A DNA stretch of 64,000 nt, from assembly GCA_003249555.1 (NCBI GenBank), contig QKIQ01000067.1, positions 1 through 64,000 on the forward strand, given 5' to 3'. Shown here in pieces: positions 25,835-33,542 of this stretch (position 1 is its first letter; each line of letters starts with the position of its first letter). The position numbers were made by a program, and so were the translations under genes. The notes beneath the pieces were generated by a model. That model searched no databases. It worked only from the letters and a program-made list of their open reading frames with translations, and was not told the DNA's origin. Source of the DNA: Clostridia bacterium. GTDB taxonomy: Bacteria; Bacillota; Clostridia; Christensenellales; SZUA-584.

Positions 25835-26086
25835 CATTAACTGTTGGAACATTAGCGGATAGTGCCTGCGCCGGAAAATTTTTTATGTGAGCTCATCATA
25901 TGCCAAGTTTATCGTTTCTGCTCCGTCACCCCATATTTTTTCGCGCAATCAGGGCCTTCACTGTTAGCTGCACATGATGCAGGCGGCCCCGTTATATAAT
26001 GTTTGCTATTAACAAATGAGTGATATATAATGTTATCAATTCGGTTTAAGATATGCATTGTTAAAGCTTGAACTTGCATAAGGCTT

Positions 26087-26311
26087 TTATGAAGATTCGA
26101 AAAAGGACTCGGGTTTTTTAGCTAGCGTCTGGAAGTTCTCATATTTCTCGTAAGAGGCCTCGTCATTTAGACGGGGCTGCTTACCTTCAATAAAACACAA
26201 CGGGCAGGTCGAAAGACCTGCCCTGCTGTCAGTCACCTGGACTAAAAATTGCTGCTTTAAATTCCAGGCTTCTTTCGAAGAAGTCAAGCTCATGTTGCAG
26301 GAACATTTCAC
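26087..26311 (-). CDS. Small Cys-containing protein, 74 aa
   Basis: The start is GTG at 26311 behind GAGGTGGTGAA. The product begins MKCSCN and has a second pair in STCPLCF near residues 34-40, so a small metal site is possible. The rest is polar with no membrane segment. A perfect hairpin, GGGCAGGTC/GACCTGCCC with GAAA loop, lies within it at 26202-26223. Upstream there is a CATACTAAT box with ATA 17 bp before it, loosely like a SigE/SigK sporulation promoter. I do not recognise a family. Confidence 0.45.
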   Translation of the reverse strand: MKCSCNMSLTSSKEAWNLKQQFLVQVTDSRAGLSTCPLCFIEGKQPRLNDEASYEKYENFQTLAKKPESFFESS

Positions 26312-26489
26312 TTCACCACCTCATACGATTAGTATGGACAGCTTTCGCATGGCTATACATTGGATTTTTTTATTAGAGAAAAGACGACCTATTAAGAGAA
26401 AATGAAAAAAAATAAAAGAAAGATATGCAATTTGTTACGCTATACACACTGTATTCCCCGTATTGAGCCATTGCTTGCTCAAATCGAAT

Positions 26490-26518
26490 TTGATTGTTCG
26501 ATTATGCTATGATATTAT
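26490..26518 (+). promoter_or_regulatory. Extended -10 promoter of the orphan RNA
   Basis: TTGATT (26490-26495), 17-bp spacer, then TATTAT (26513-26518) preceded by TGA as an extended -10. The predicted start near 26525 coincides with the first base-paired segment of the RNA. Confidence 0.8.
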
Positions 26519-26524
26519 TTAAAT

Positions 26525-26892
26525 AAGCTCCAGGGAATACCAAGAGGAGCACAAAAACCTGATTGCGAACAGTCGCCGCACTGATGTGCGGAAAGCAAAT
26601 GCGCTTATGACGGGTGCTATGGGTATCGGGTATGCGGGAACCAAACCCGCGGGTATCTGAGCGAAATGGCAGCGTGCAGCGCGGGCAAGACTGGCTGAAC
26701 ACGGATTTGAAGAGAAGTCTTGGTGCTTTGGCGAAAGGCCAAATGCAAGGATGGATCGAGAATCATGGTCTGCTTGGATTGTAAAAATCATTTGCTGAAA
26801 GGGTTGGCGCGAAGGATTGTGCTTTGATTCAAGGGTTCGCTGGAGCGTTTCTTTTATGCAAAAAACCGACGGAGGTTTCCGCCGGTTTTTCG
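26525..26892 (+). ncRNA. Unassigned structured RNA, about 370 nt
   Basis: The region has its own promoter and terminator and no credible ORF. The two ends pair over a long distance: GCTCCAG (26527-26533) with CTGGAGC (26840-26846), then GAA (26535-26537) with TTC (26836-26838) after a single G-G mismatch. Inside are several local hairpins: CCGCAC/GTGCGG with a TGAT loop (26576-26591), AAGC/GCTT (26593-26606), GCGGG/CCCGC (26634-26650), TTTGGC/GCCAAA with an outer CTTG/CAAG (26719-26749), and GATT/AATC (26777-26789). The segment GGGTAT occurs three times (26621, 26628, 26651), and TACC at 26538 could pair with it as a pseudoknot. I find no RNase P, tmRNA, SRP, 6S, glmS or group I/II signatures. 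No family is assigned. Confidence 0.7.
26863..26892. terminator. Bidirectional terminator of the orphan RNA and zinc-ribbon gene
   Basis: AAACCGACGG pairs with CCGCCGGTTT (one A-C mismatch). The plus side ends in T5 and the minus side in T6, so it terminates the RNA and the convergent gene at 26926-28596. Confidence 0.88.
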
Positions 26893-26925
26893 TTGTTCGT
26901 CGCTTCTTTAGAGCTCGATTCGCCC

Positions 26926-28596
26926 TTACGGGCCTGTGACTGCTATTTGCTCCACGTAATCTTGCGTATATTGAATGCCTTCGACATCGAGAATACCTTG
27001 ATGCAGGGATAAATTGCATGTCATGGATTCGTCTAGGTAAGAAACGGTCATTGAACCGGTATCCGTCATTGCATCAAACCAATATGTGCCCACCAACTGC
27101 ACGCCGTAGGTATCCATCAGCACACTGCCGTCATCATAAAATTCGATTGTGCCCGCCATCCCTGATGTATCGTACCACATTCCCAGTATACCCGCTGCCG
27201 GTTCCACATAATCGCGCGTATACACAACGTCTTCAATGTAAATCAAGTTGTCTTGTATGTAAAAGGCGGTGGATGTGCCCGAGGTGTCCTCGTAGATTTC
27301 GCCGCTGCCTGTGATGAGGTCGTACGAATAAGTGCCGGTGTAGTACTCGCTGTACATATCCATTCCGATGGAACCGTCATCATAGAACGTAATGGTGCCG
27401 AAATTTCCTGTGGTTTCATACCAAGTGCCCGTTACAGGCGCCTGAAGATCCTCAGCGCTCATCTGCTCGACATAATCTTGTGTGTACTGTAGCTCATTAA
27501 TCGCAATAATGCCGTTTGTCAGCGTCAAATTCAATGTCTCGCCCGTTGTTTCCGTTATGGTGCCCGTTCCGGCTGCGGTGTCGAAAGTGTATGATGCCGC
27601 AATCGTCTGGCCGAATGTCACAACCTCTGCGGTGCCGTCAAGATAAAATTCGATGGTGCCGTAAGTCCCTGATGTGTCATACCATGTGCCTATGATGGGC
27701 ATAGCGTATTGGGCGACAAAAGCTTTAATATCGATCTGGCTATCTGCCTTTATGTATGTGCCTGTGTCTTTGACTGTAAGCAGATTATAATCGGCATAAA
27801 AGGTAAAGTCCTTGTTATTGACGTTGAAAACACCTTCGCCTTTTTTAATGTCGTAGTCATACGTGCCTTCAAAATCGCCGTAGCCCGAGTAAACGGACAC
27901 TTTGCCGTTCTTAAAGCCGAGGATTTCGCCGATTTCTTCACTGCTCCAAAGACCTTCCATGGTTTTGAGCACGTACTTTTCCACATCGCTGCCGTCCTTA
28001 AGCTTCACAAACGTCGATTCATCATTTGCGTCCACCCCCTCAAGAACAAGTTCGTCTTTGCCAACTGTAAATGCATATTCGTTCCCGTTGGCGCTGATTG
28101 AGCCGGCGGCTTTGCCTTTGTCGTATGTATAGTCCGCTTCAAATGTGCCGGTCAAATCGTATGCGATAACCGAGTTGTCTTCGTTGAAAACGAGCGCCCG
28201 GCCAAACTCCTCGCAATACCACTGGCCGGTGACCGGCGTGCCGCCCAAGAAAAGCATTGCCAGCACAACCGCTGCGGCCACAAGAACCACGCCGCCGGCA
28301 ACGAGGCCGATGATGAGCCCTGTCTTCTTTTTCTGTGGCGCTTCTTGATATGGCGGCATACCATATGGCTGCTGCTGCGCAAATGGCTGCTGATGCGGGG
28401 GATACGCTTGCGGCTGCGGCTGATATTGAGCCTGACTCTGCGGCTGAGCTTGCGGCGTAGGCTCTGGCTGCTGAGGGGGAGAGGAAGGCGGAACGGACTG
28501 CGGAGCTGAATCGGATTGTGCCTGAATCGGCGTGCCGCACTGCCTGCAAAAACGCGAGCCTTCGGGGTTCTGGTATCCGCAATTAGTACAATTCAT
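26926..28596 (-). CDS. Zinc-ribbon, single-pass membrane protein with five lipocalin-like repeats
   Basis: This 556-aa protein has an N-terminal zinc ribbon (CTNCGYQNPEGSRFCRQCG, 3-21), a Pro/Gln-rich linker (about 25-88), and one membrane helix (about 93-119). Five tandem units of roughly 75-85 residues follow, each opening with a GxW motif (GQWYCEE, GLWSSEE, GTWYDTSG, GTWYETTG, GMWYDTSG). The last three are closest and end in a YTQDYVEQ-like motif. The pattern of short beta strands suggests small barrels or sheets outside the cell, with the zinc ribbon inside. Shine-Dalgarno is AGGAGG. The function is unknown; the architecture resembles zinc-ribbon proteins of Clostridia that display sensory or adhesive repeats. 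Confidence 0.85.
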   Translation of the reverse strand: MNCTNCGYQNPEGSRFCRQCGTPIQAQSDSAPQSVPPSSPPQQPEPTPQAQPQSQAQYQPQPQAYPPHQQPFAQQQPYGMPPYQEAPQKKKTGLIIGLVAGGVVLVAAAVVLAMLFLGGTPVTGQWYCEEFGRALVFNEDNSVIAYDLTGTFEADYTYDKGKAAGSISANGNEYAFTVGKDELVLEGVDANDESTFVKLKDGSDVEKYVLKTMEGLWSSEEIGEILGFKNGKVSVYSGYGDFEGTYDYDIKKGEGVFNVNNKDFTFYADYNLLTVKDTGTYIKADSQIDIKAFVAQYAMPIIGTWYDTSGTYGTIEFYLDGTAEVVTFGQTIAASYTFDTAAGTGTITETTGETLNLTLTNGIIAINELQYTQDYVEQMSAEDLQAPVTGTWYETTGNFGTITFYDDGSIGMDMYSEYYTGTYSYDLITGSGEIYEDTSGTSTAFYIQDNLIYIEDVVYTRDYVEPAAGILGMWYDTSGMAGTIEFYDDGSVLMDTYGVQLVGTYWFDAMTDTGSMTVSYLDESMTCNLSLHQGILDVEGIQYTQDYVEQIAVTGP

Positions 28597-28719
28597 GTTT
28601 TCCTCCTGAAAAGTAAAAAAGACAATGTGATATTAATATATTAAAGATATTATATCATATGCCGATGGGAATAGGTATAAGAAATATAAAGGTGTATACA
28701 TTGAAATTAAGCCTTTAAA

Positions 28720-29256
28720 TCAGGCTTTTTTGCGATCAACTTCGACGACGTAGGGGAGATTCCGCCATTTTCCACTCACGTCCATACCGTAGCCCATGAG
28801 CCATGCGTCCGTGACCTCGAAGCCGGTGTAGGCAAGCGGCACGTTGATAAGCTGCTGTGCCGGGTTGACGAACAACGCGCAAACCTTGACGCTTTTAGGG
28901 CCTCGGGATTCCAGATTCTGCACAAGGTATCCAAGGGTTAGACCCGTGCGCACAATATCCTCAACGATGAGCACATGCTTGTCCGTAATGTCAGTATCCA
29001 AGTCTTTGGTAATGCGGACGACGCCGGTTTTGCTCGTGGCGGTGGGATACACGCCGATGGATATGGTATCAAGCTGAATAGGCAGCTCGATGGCGCGTGT
29101 TAAGTCAGCGCAAAAATACAGCGAGCCTTTAAGAACCGTGACGATCACAAGCTCTTTATCCGTGTAATCCTGCAAGATCTGAGCGCCAAGTGCCGCAATT
29201 CGTGATTTAATTTGTTCTTCCGTAAAGGCAACGCGCTGATATGTGGGCTTTGTCAT
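28720..29256 (-). CDS. hpt: Hypoxanthine phosphoribosyltransferase
   Basis: This 178-aa purine salvage enzyme makes IMP/GMP from hypoxanthine/guanine and PRPP. The PRPP-binding loop is VLIVEDIVRTGLTL (about 95-108); VLKGSLYFCADL and the C-terminal WLMGYGMDVSGKWRNLPY fit the family. It starts 4 nt after the kinase-like gene, whose 3' end contains its Shine-Dalgarno GCGGAG, so the two form an operon. Confidence 0.96.
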   Translation of the reverse strand: MTKPTYQRVAFTEEQIKSRIAALGAQILQDYTDKELVIVTVLKGSLYFCADLTRAIELPIQLDTISIGVYPTATSKTGVVRITKDLDTDITDKHVLIVEDIVRTGLTLGYLVQNLESRGPKSVKVCALFVNPAQQLINVPLAYTGFEVTDAWLMGYGMDVSGKWRNLPYVVEVDRKKA

Positions 29257-29260
29257 ATGC

Positions 29261-30196
29261 TTATTCTCCGCTTAGATTAAACCGCTCTGCGAGCGAATGA
29301 AAATCCTTTTTGTAAACCACCTTGATGTTGATGCCCGGATAAAGCTCGCGTAGCTTTTTGACTTTTTTATTCTTGTCGGTCACGTATTTTTGATTCATCG
29401 TGGTCAGCTCGATGAATGTATCGAATTTGGGCAGATAAAAATCCGGGCTGAATGCCGAAATCACGTTGCCGCCTGCGTCCCATTCGACGGGAAACGTTTT
29501 GGGCTCGTAAACCCACTCAATATGATACATATCTAGCAGCCGCGCAAACTCAATTTCAGATTCGTTTTTCAGCACCGCCAAGCCGGACAGATTGGCCTTA
29601 GCGCTTATATGATCAGCGTGCTGTTCAATGCGCCGCTTTATTGCGCGCTGTTCGTGCAGCGCCATGACGGCGGCCACACACTCGTCTGCCCCGAGGTTTG
29701 CCGTATTGAGAGTCAGATGATATTGGGAGGCTTCGGCAACCGATGCACCGAAAAGCGTGTAAACGAATTTCTTTTGTTTTTTATCCGCTTTAGACAATAT
29801 CTGCTCGGCTTGCGCGTCAGACACATGGTATTGCTTTTTAAGCCGTGCAATGCGGACGCTGTCCGGTGCGAACACCCGTATATGCAGCGCACTGTCGTCA
29901 TTCGCGTATATCGCCTGTGAACCGAAGCCGACAAGCACGGCATTGTGCGTGCGTGTAAAAGCACGCAGGTTTTGACTAAGCAGATCGAGAAAAGTGTCTC
30001 CTGTTTGGCTCGCTGTGAGATAGTATTTAGCGCTTTCGTTAAGCATATGCCTCTCGTGAGGGCTGGCTGCGGTGTCTAAAAACATCGAAAGCCATGTGTC
30101 ATGAGTAATTAGCTCAAAGCCGAGTTTTTGTGCGAGAGCGGCGGCAATTTCATTTCCGAAGCTGCCCCGCTGTCTAGAGATTGTGATAACGCTCAA
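29261..30196 (-). CDS. Cytidylate kinase-like protein fused to a PD-(D/E)XK-like domain
   Basis: This 311-aa protein has two parts. Residues 1-about 190 are cytidylate kinase-like, with a P-loop variant ITISRQRGSFGNEIA (4-18) and a LID-like region around RIARLKKQYHVSD. Residues about 205-311 resemble a restriction-endonuclease fold: EIEFARLL (Glu214/216), a FSPDFYLP strand (Asp252), and FIELTTMNQK (Glu263, with Thr where Lys is expected). Start is TTG after AGGAGGG. It is co-transcribed with hpt. Whether the C-terminal part cuts nucleic acid is doubtful with the altered motif. Confidence 0.8.
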   Translation of the reverse strand: MSVITISRQRGSFGNEIAAALAQKLGFELITHDTWLSMFLDTAASPHERHMLNESAKYYLTASQTGDTFLDLLSQNLRAFTRTHNAVLVGFGSQAIYANDDSALHIRVFAPDSVRIARLKKQYHVSDAQAEQILSKADKKQKKFVYTLFGASVAEASQYHLTLNTANLGADECVAAVMALHEQRAIKRRIEQHADHISAKANLSGLAVLKNESEIEFARLLDMYHIEWVYEPKTFPVEWDAGGNVISAFSPDFYLPKFDTFIELTTMNQKYVTDKNKKVKKLRELYPGINIKVVYKKDFHSLAERFNLSGE

Positions 30197-30341
30197 AAGG
30201 ACACCCTCCTTGCTTGTTTATTATAGCATAATCAGGCAAGACGTTGAATAGTCCTTAACCCCGCGATTTTGTTATTTATTTGAGCGACAGTGAGCGCACG
30301 TGTAGGGTAAGCTGTTCAAAAACATAAGAAGCGAGGTGCTT

Positions 30342-30788
30342 ATGGCAAAAAGGAGAACGCGTGTAAGCGGTACGCAGCTAAAAAGCGAAGGCTTATATAC
30401 GGTAAGGTCTGGCGGCAGCTGGCAAATAGATTTGGCGGCGGTCAGACGGCGTATTGATGCGTATCTGAAGGAAGCGGCAGAGACGGGCAAATACAGCATA
30501 TCTGGGCTTTGTATTGCGCTGGACGTGCCGAGAAGCGTGCTTGGTTTATGGAGAGAGGGATACGCCTGTGAGCAAGACACAGGCGCTGCAGCGGTGCTGC
30601 CCAATGAGTCGCTAAGCCGATGTGTCGAGATGGCGCTGCTGCATATTCAGCGGTATTGGGAAGAGGCCGACAAGCCGTCTTCAATGAATGTGAAACAGCT
30701 GGAAGCCACTGGCGCGCTTTCAGATAGTGCGCCTTTAAGCGTAGTGCCGCCTTTTGATCTGGGGCGTTTAAAAAAGTATTCCCAATAG
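30342..30788 (+). CDS. Phage terminase small subunit-like protein
   Basis: This 148-aa basic protein has a central helix-turn-helix-like segment (YSISGLCIALDVPRSVLGLW, about 52-71), typical of small terminase subunits that recognise packaging sites. A terminase large subunit lies 0.3 kb downstream, which supports the call, but a ferredoxin gene intervenes and no other phage gene is present. The start is ATG 30342 with GCGAGGTG 4 nt upstream; a GTG at 30336 overlaps that site. Confidence 0.7.
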   Translation: MAKRRTRVSGTQLKSEGLYTVRSGGSWQIDLAAVRRRIDAYLKEAAETGKYSISGLCIALDVPRSVLGLWREGYACEQDTGAAAVLPNESLSRCVEMALLHIQRYWEEADKPSSMNVKQLEATGALSDSAPLSVVPPFDLGRLKKYSQ

Positions 30789-30794
30789 CCGTCA

Positions 30795-30824
30795 TTGAAT
30801 AATCGGTAATTCTTGGGGTACAAT
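30795..30824 (+). promoter_or_regulatory. Promoter of the small ferredoxin gene
   Basis: TTGAAT (30795-30800) and TACAAT (30819-30824) are 18 bp apart, 37 bp before the ferredoxin ATG. Confidence 0.7.
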
Positions 30825-30860
30825 AGTATTGATTTTTGTGTAAACGAGGAGGAAACAGCA

Positions 30861-31052
30861 ATGAAAGCAGTAATTGACCGTGACGGCTGCATATCCTGCG
30901 AACTGTGTGTGGATACGTGTCCTGAGGTGTTTCGAATGGCGGAGGATGGGCTCGCGGAAGTCTATGTGGATGAGATTCCCAAAGAGGCAGAAGATGCGGC
31001 GAATGAGGCGGCAGAAGGATGCCCCGTTGCCGTGATTACGATAAACAATTAG
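30861..31052 (+). CDS. Single-cluster ferredoxin
   Basis: This 63-aa ferredoxin has one cluster motif, CISCELCVDTCP (10-21), with a fourth or structural Cys in EGCPVAV near 54, as in the [4Fe-4S] Thermotoga/Desulfovibrio-type monocluster ferredoxins. The start is ATG 30861 after GAGGAGG. It has its own promoter and a terminator (31067-31099), and so appears to be an independent gene that happens to sit between two terminase genes. Confidence 0.92.
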   Translation: MKAVIDRDGCISCELCVDTCPEVFRMAEDGLAEVYVDEIPKEAEDAANEAAEGCPVAVITINN

Positions 31053-31066
31053 AAAGGATGTGCTTT

Positions 31067-31099
31067 GCGCCGAACGGTTTGCGTTTAGGCGCTTTTTTT
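31067..31099 (+). terminator. Ferredoxin terminator overlapping the terminase 5' end
   Basis: GCGCC pairs with GGCGC, with an inner ACG/CGT, followed by T7. The T run ends directly at the ATG of the terminase frame. Confidence 0.75.
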
Positions 31100-32557
31100 A
31101 TGAGAAGAGACGAGAGTGTAGAGATGGTGCTTTCCAGGGCATTTGGCAAGCCGACGCCGAAGCAAACCGCGTTTTTGCAGGCGAAAACGCGGTTTGTGGG
31201 ATATGGCGGAGCAAAAGGAGGCGGCAAGTCGCACGCCATACGTGCCAAAGCGACGTACCTGGCGTTTGAGTATCCGGGGATACAGATGCTCATTGTGCGG
31301 CGTTCTTTCCCGGAATTGCATGAGAACCATACCAAACGGCTGCTCGCTGTATATGCTCGCCTGCCCAAACTTTTTAAGCCCAAATACAGCGACAGCGAAA
31401 AAGTGTTTACGTTTCCTTGGGGGTCGCGCATCAAGCTGGGATATTGTCACAACGAAGACGATGTACTTCAGTACCAGGGGCAGGAATGTGATGTGCTTTT
31501 TCTTGACGAAGCCACGCAGCTCACCGAGTATCAGTTCGGCTGGCTGTGCGCATGCGTGCGCGGCACGGGAGATTACCCCAAACGCACCTATGTGACCTGC
31601 AATCCCGGTGGCGTGGGGCATGCATGGGTAAAACGGCTGTTTATTGATCGTGATTTTAGGCACGGAGAGGACGCATGCGACTATACGTTCATACAGGCGC
31701 GTGTGTGGGACAACGCGCCCCTGTTTGCCAACGACGACGGGTATAAACGAAGACTGGCTGAGCTTAGGAAAAATAAGGACGGCAAAACCTTGTCGGAGAA
31801 AAAAGAACTGGCAAAGCGCAGCGCAAGCTATGTGCGCCAGCTCGAGAGCCTTGAGCCCTCGCTGCGCCGGGCATGGCTGGACGGCGAATGGAGTGTGTTT
31901 GCGGGGCAGTTTTTTTCCGAATACAGCATAGACAAGCATGTTTGCGCACCTTTTGCGATACCCGACGGCTGGAGAAGAAGCGCCTCGCTCGATTATGGAC
32001 TGGATATGCTCGCGGTACTCTGGTTCGCGGTGAGCCCGACTGGCCGCGTTTATTGCTACCGCAGCATTGAGATAAGCGATCTCACGGTGTCGCAGGCGGC
32101 TGCGGCGATACGGGATGCCCAAAGCGAAACGGCAGAAGAATACATTGCGCCGCCCGATCTTTGGAACAGACGGCAGGACACGGGACGCAGTGCCGCCGAG
32201 ATCTTCGCTGCTAACAATGTGCCTCTGGTGAAGGCGGGCAATAGTCGCATTGATGGCTGGCTCAATGTCAAGGAATATCTGCGGTGCGATAGGGGAGAAC
32301 CAACAATGATGTTTTTCTCATCTTGCATACCTTTGCTTAAATGCCTTCCGCTGCTGCGTCATGACCCCGCCAGGCCGGGAGACGCGGCGACGCAGCCGCA
32401 TGACTTGACACACAGCCTCGATGCACTGCGCTACTGGTGCTCGCGGCGGCAACTATGCCCAATTTCAGATGTGCTTGACGCACCAAATCTGTTTGGGCGC
32501 GGCTGCCGCGAAACCGGCACCGTGGAAGATTATTTGTTGGGAGGGTTTGAGCTATAA
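31100..32557 (+). CDS. Phage terminase large subunit
   Basis: This protein is about 485 aa. The ATPase part has Walker A GYGGAKGGGKSHA and Walker B CDVLFLDEATQ. The C-terminal nuclease part (RNase H-like) shows SLDYGLDMLAVLW, a middle TGRSAAEIF and the late DLTHSLDALRYW. All expected acidic residues seem present, so it is not obviously decayed. The start is uncertain: ATG 31100 follows the ferredoxin T run without a Shine-Dalgarno, and ATG 31124 has a weak one. No portal, capsid, tail or integrase gene adjoins, so this is an isolated terminase pair, either domesticated or a prophage remnant. Confidence 0.88.
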   Translation: MRRDESVEMVLSRAFGKPTPKQTAFLQAKTRFVGYGGAKGGGKSHAIRAKATYLAFEYPGIQMLIVRRSFPELHENHTKRLLAVYARLPKLFKPKYSDSEKVFTFPWGSRIKLGYCHNEDDVLQYQGQECDVLFLDEATQLTEYQFGWLCACVRGTGDYPKRTYVTCNPGGVGHAWVKRLFIDRDFRHGEDACDYTFIQARVWDNAPLFANDDGYKRRLAELRKNKDGKTLSEKKELAKRSASYVRQLESLEPSLRRAWLDGEWSVFAGQFFSEYSIDKHVCAPFAIPDGWRRSASLDYGLDMLAVLWFAVSPTGRVYCYRSIEISDLTVSQAAAAIRDAQSETAEEYIAPPDLWNRRQDTGRSAAEIFAANNVPLVKAGNSRIDGWLNVKEYLRCDRGEPTMMFFSSCIPLLKCLPLLRHDPARPGDAATQPHDLTHSLDALRYWCSRRQLCPISDVLDAPNLFGRGCRETGTVEDYLLGGFEL

Positions 32558-32561
32558 GAAA

Positions 32562-32583
32562 AAAGGGCGGCAACCCGCCCTTT
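32562..32583. terminator. Terminator between terminase and DUF2812 genes
   Basis: GGGCGG pairs with CCGCCC around CAAC, extended by A/T pairs. On the minus strand it ends in T6, fitting termination of the PadR/DUF2812 operon; on the plus strand the T run is short. Confidence 0.75.
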
Positions 32584-32584
32584 G

Positions 32585-33127
32585 TCAGCCTTCGTGGATC
32601 AGCAGCTCTTTCTTTAATCGCCGGATTTTGCGCGTGATCTGTATTACCCAGGAGATAAATGCTCCTCCGAGTACAATCACCAATCCTCCCAGAATGACAT
32701 TTCCAATACGAAAATAAGGAGAAATTCCGACCAATAAATTCATTATGCCGATGCTGATTTCTAAAATGCCGAATCCGAGCCACCACCCGCGAATCCTTTT
32801 GTTGTGTGCGATTTGCGACGGGATATCCGAGTGCAGAGTAAACGGTCCGTCGGCGGCTTTTTTTCGAAAATAGACCCACCGCATGTATGACGAAACAAAT
32901 TCCGCGCCTGTTTCTTCCACAAATCTTATATACTTTAGCGCTGCCGGATTTCTAGAACTGTAATCGAGCATCTCTATCCGGTAGATATACTTGCCCGGCG
33001 GCGTGTCTTCAAACACATAACGGCACCATGAATAATCCGCCAAAGCGAGCCCATTGGCGCTCATTTCGTTGAGCCACTTTTCTTCCTTTTCCCAATTACA
33101 ATAGGGTTTACGAATCACATGCTTCAT
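32585..33127 (-). CDS. DUF2812 domain membrane protein
   Basis: This 180-aa protein has an N-terminal soluble domain (about 1-100) with the DUF2812 pattern (RKPYCNWEKEEKWLNEMSAN, near 6-25), followed by two membrane helices (about 114-135 and 140-163). It overlaps the PadR gene by 4 nt. DUF2812 proteins are habitually encoded behind PadR regulators in Bacillota; the function is unknown. Confidence 0.88.
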   Translation of the reverse strand: MKHVIRKPYCNWEKEEKWLNEMSANGLALADYSWCRYVFEDTPPGKYIYRIEMLDYSSRNPAALKYIRFVEETGAEFVSSYMRWVYFRKKAADGPFTLHSDIPSQIAHNKRIRGWWLGFGILEISIGIMNLLVGISPYFRIGNVILGGLVIVLGGAFISWVIQITRKIRRLKKELLIHEG

Positions 33128-33447
33128 TTGTTCACCCCTCCCGCAATCTGACGACCGTTGAGAATCAGTTCTTCCAGCCGCTCCAATTCTGCTAACACCA
33201 TGGCTTTTCCGATGCCTGTAATGACGTATTCCTTCTTGCGGTCATCGCTTGTGCGCTCATAGGGCTCAATCCAGCCTTTTTCAACCAATGTGCTGATGGC
33301 GCCGTACAGTGTGCCCGCGCCCATAGACACGCGTCCGCGGCTTAACGTCTTCACGTTTTGCATGATGCCATAACCGTGCATCGGCTCAAAAAGCGATAAT
33401 AGTATATAGTATACGGCTTCAGTGAGCGCACCTTGACTTTCCGCCAT
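33124..33447 (-). CDS. PadR family transcriptional regulator
   Basis: This 107-aa winged-helix regulator has the typical N-terminal EAVYYILLSLFEPMHGYGI, the recognition helix GAGTLYGAISTLVEKGWI and the wing RKKEYVITGIGK. It is the first gene of the PadR-DUF2812 operon. Shine-Dalgarno AAGGAGG precedes ATG 33447. It very likely represses its own consensus promoter through the palindromes described at 33506-33542. Confidence 0.94.
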   Translation of the reverse strand: MAESQGALTEAVYYILLSLFEPMHGYGIMQNVKTLSRGRVSMGAGTLYGAISTLVEKGWIEPYERTSDDRKKEYVITGIGKAMVLAELERLEELILNGRQIAGGVNK

Positions 33448-33505
33448 GAAACAGCCTCCTTATTATAACGAATAACGATGCATCGCAACACGATGTAACG
33501 CGTAA

Positions 33506-33542
33506 CGATATAAATTATATCGGCATACGATATAATTGTCAA
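33506..33542 (-). promoter_or_regulatory. Perfect sigma-A promoter with nested palindromes (PadR operator)
   Basis: The minus strand carries TTGACA (33542-33537), a 17-bp spacer and TATAAT (33519-33514). Two palindromes overlap it: CGATATAAATTATATCG (33506-33522, perfect) over the -10, and ATATCG-N5-CGATAT in the spacer. Confidence 0.88.

Noticed and set aside
25536..25862. Plus-strand frame with VGLPVGLPVGLP repeats
   Set aside because: It is antisense to the lysine riboswitch, and its repeats are the 12-bp tandem repeat read in frame.
26525..26892. RNase P RNA, tmRNA or SRP RNA
   Set aside because: GAGGAAAGTCC and ACAGAA (RNase P), the tRNA-like 3' CCA end (tmRNA) and the GGAAGCAG Alu/S-domain core (SRP) are all missing.
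26502..27019. Minus-strand open frames across the orphan RNA
   Set aside because: They cross the promoter, RNA and terminator, lack ribosome binding sites, and one overlaps the zinc-ribbon gene. The base-pairing pattern explains the region better.
31085..32122. 345-codon minus-strand frame inside the terminase large subunit gene
   Set aside because: The plus-strand frame has Walker motifs and nuclease motifs; the minus frame is a by-product of GC-rich third positions.
30242..32583. Intact prophage
   Set aside because: Only terminase subunits are present; no structural, lysis, replication or integrase genes, and no att-like repeats were seen.
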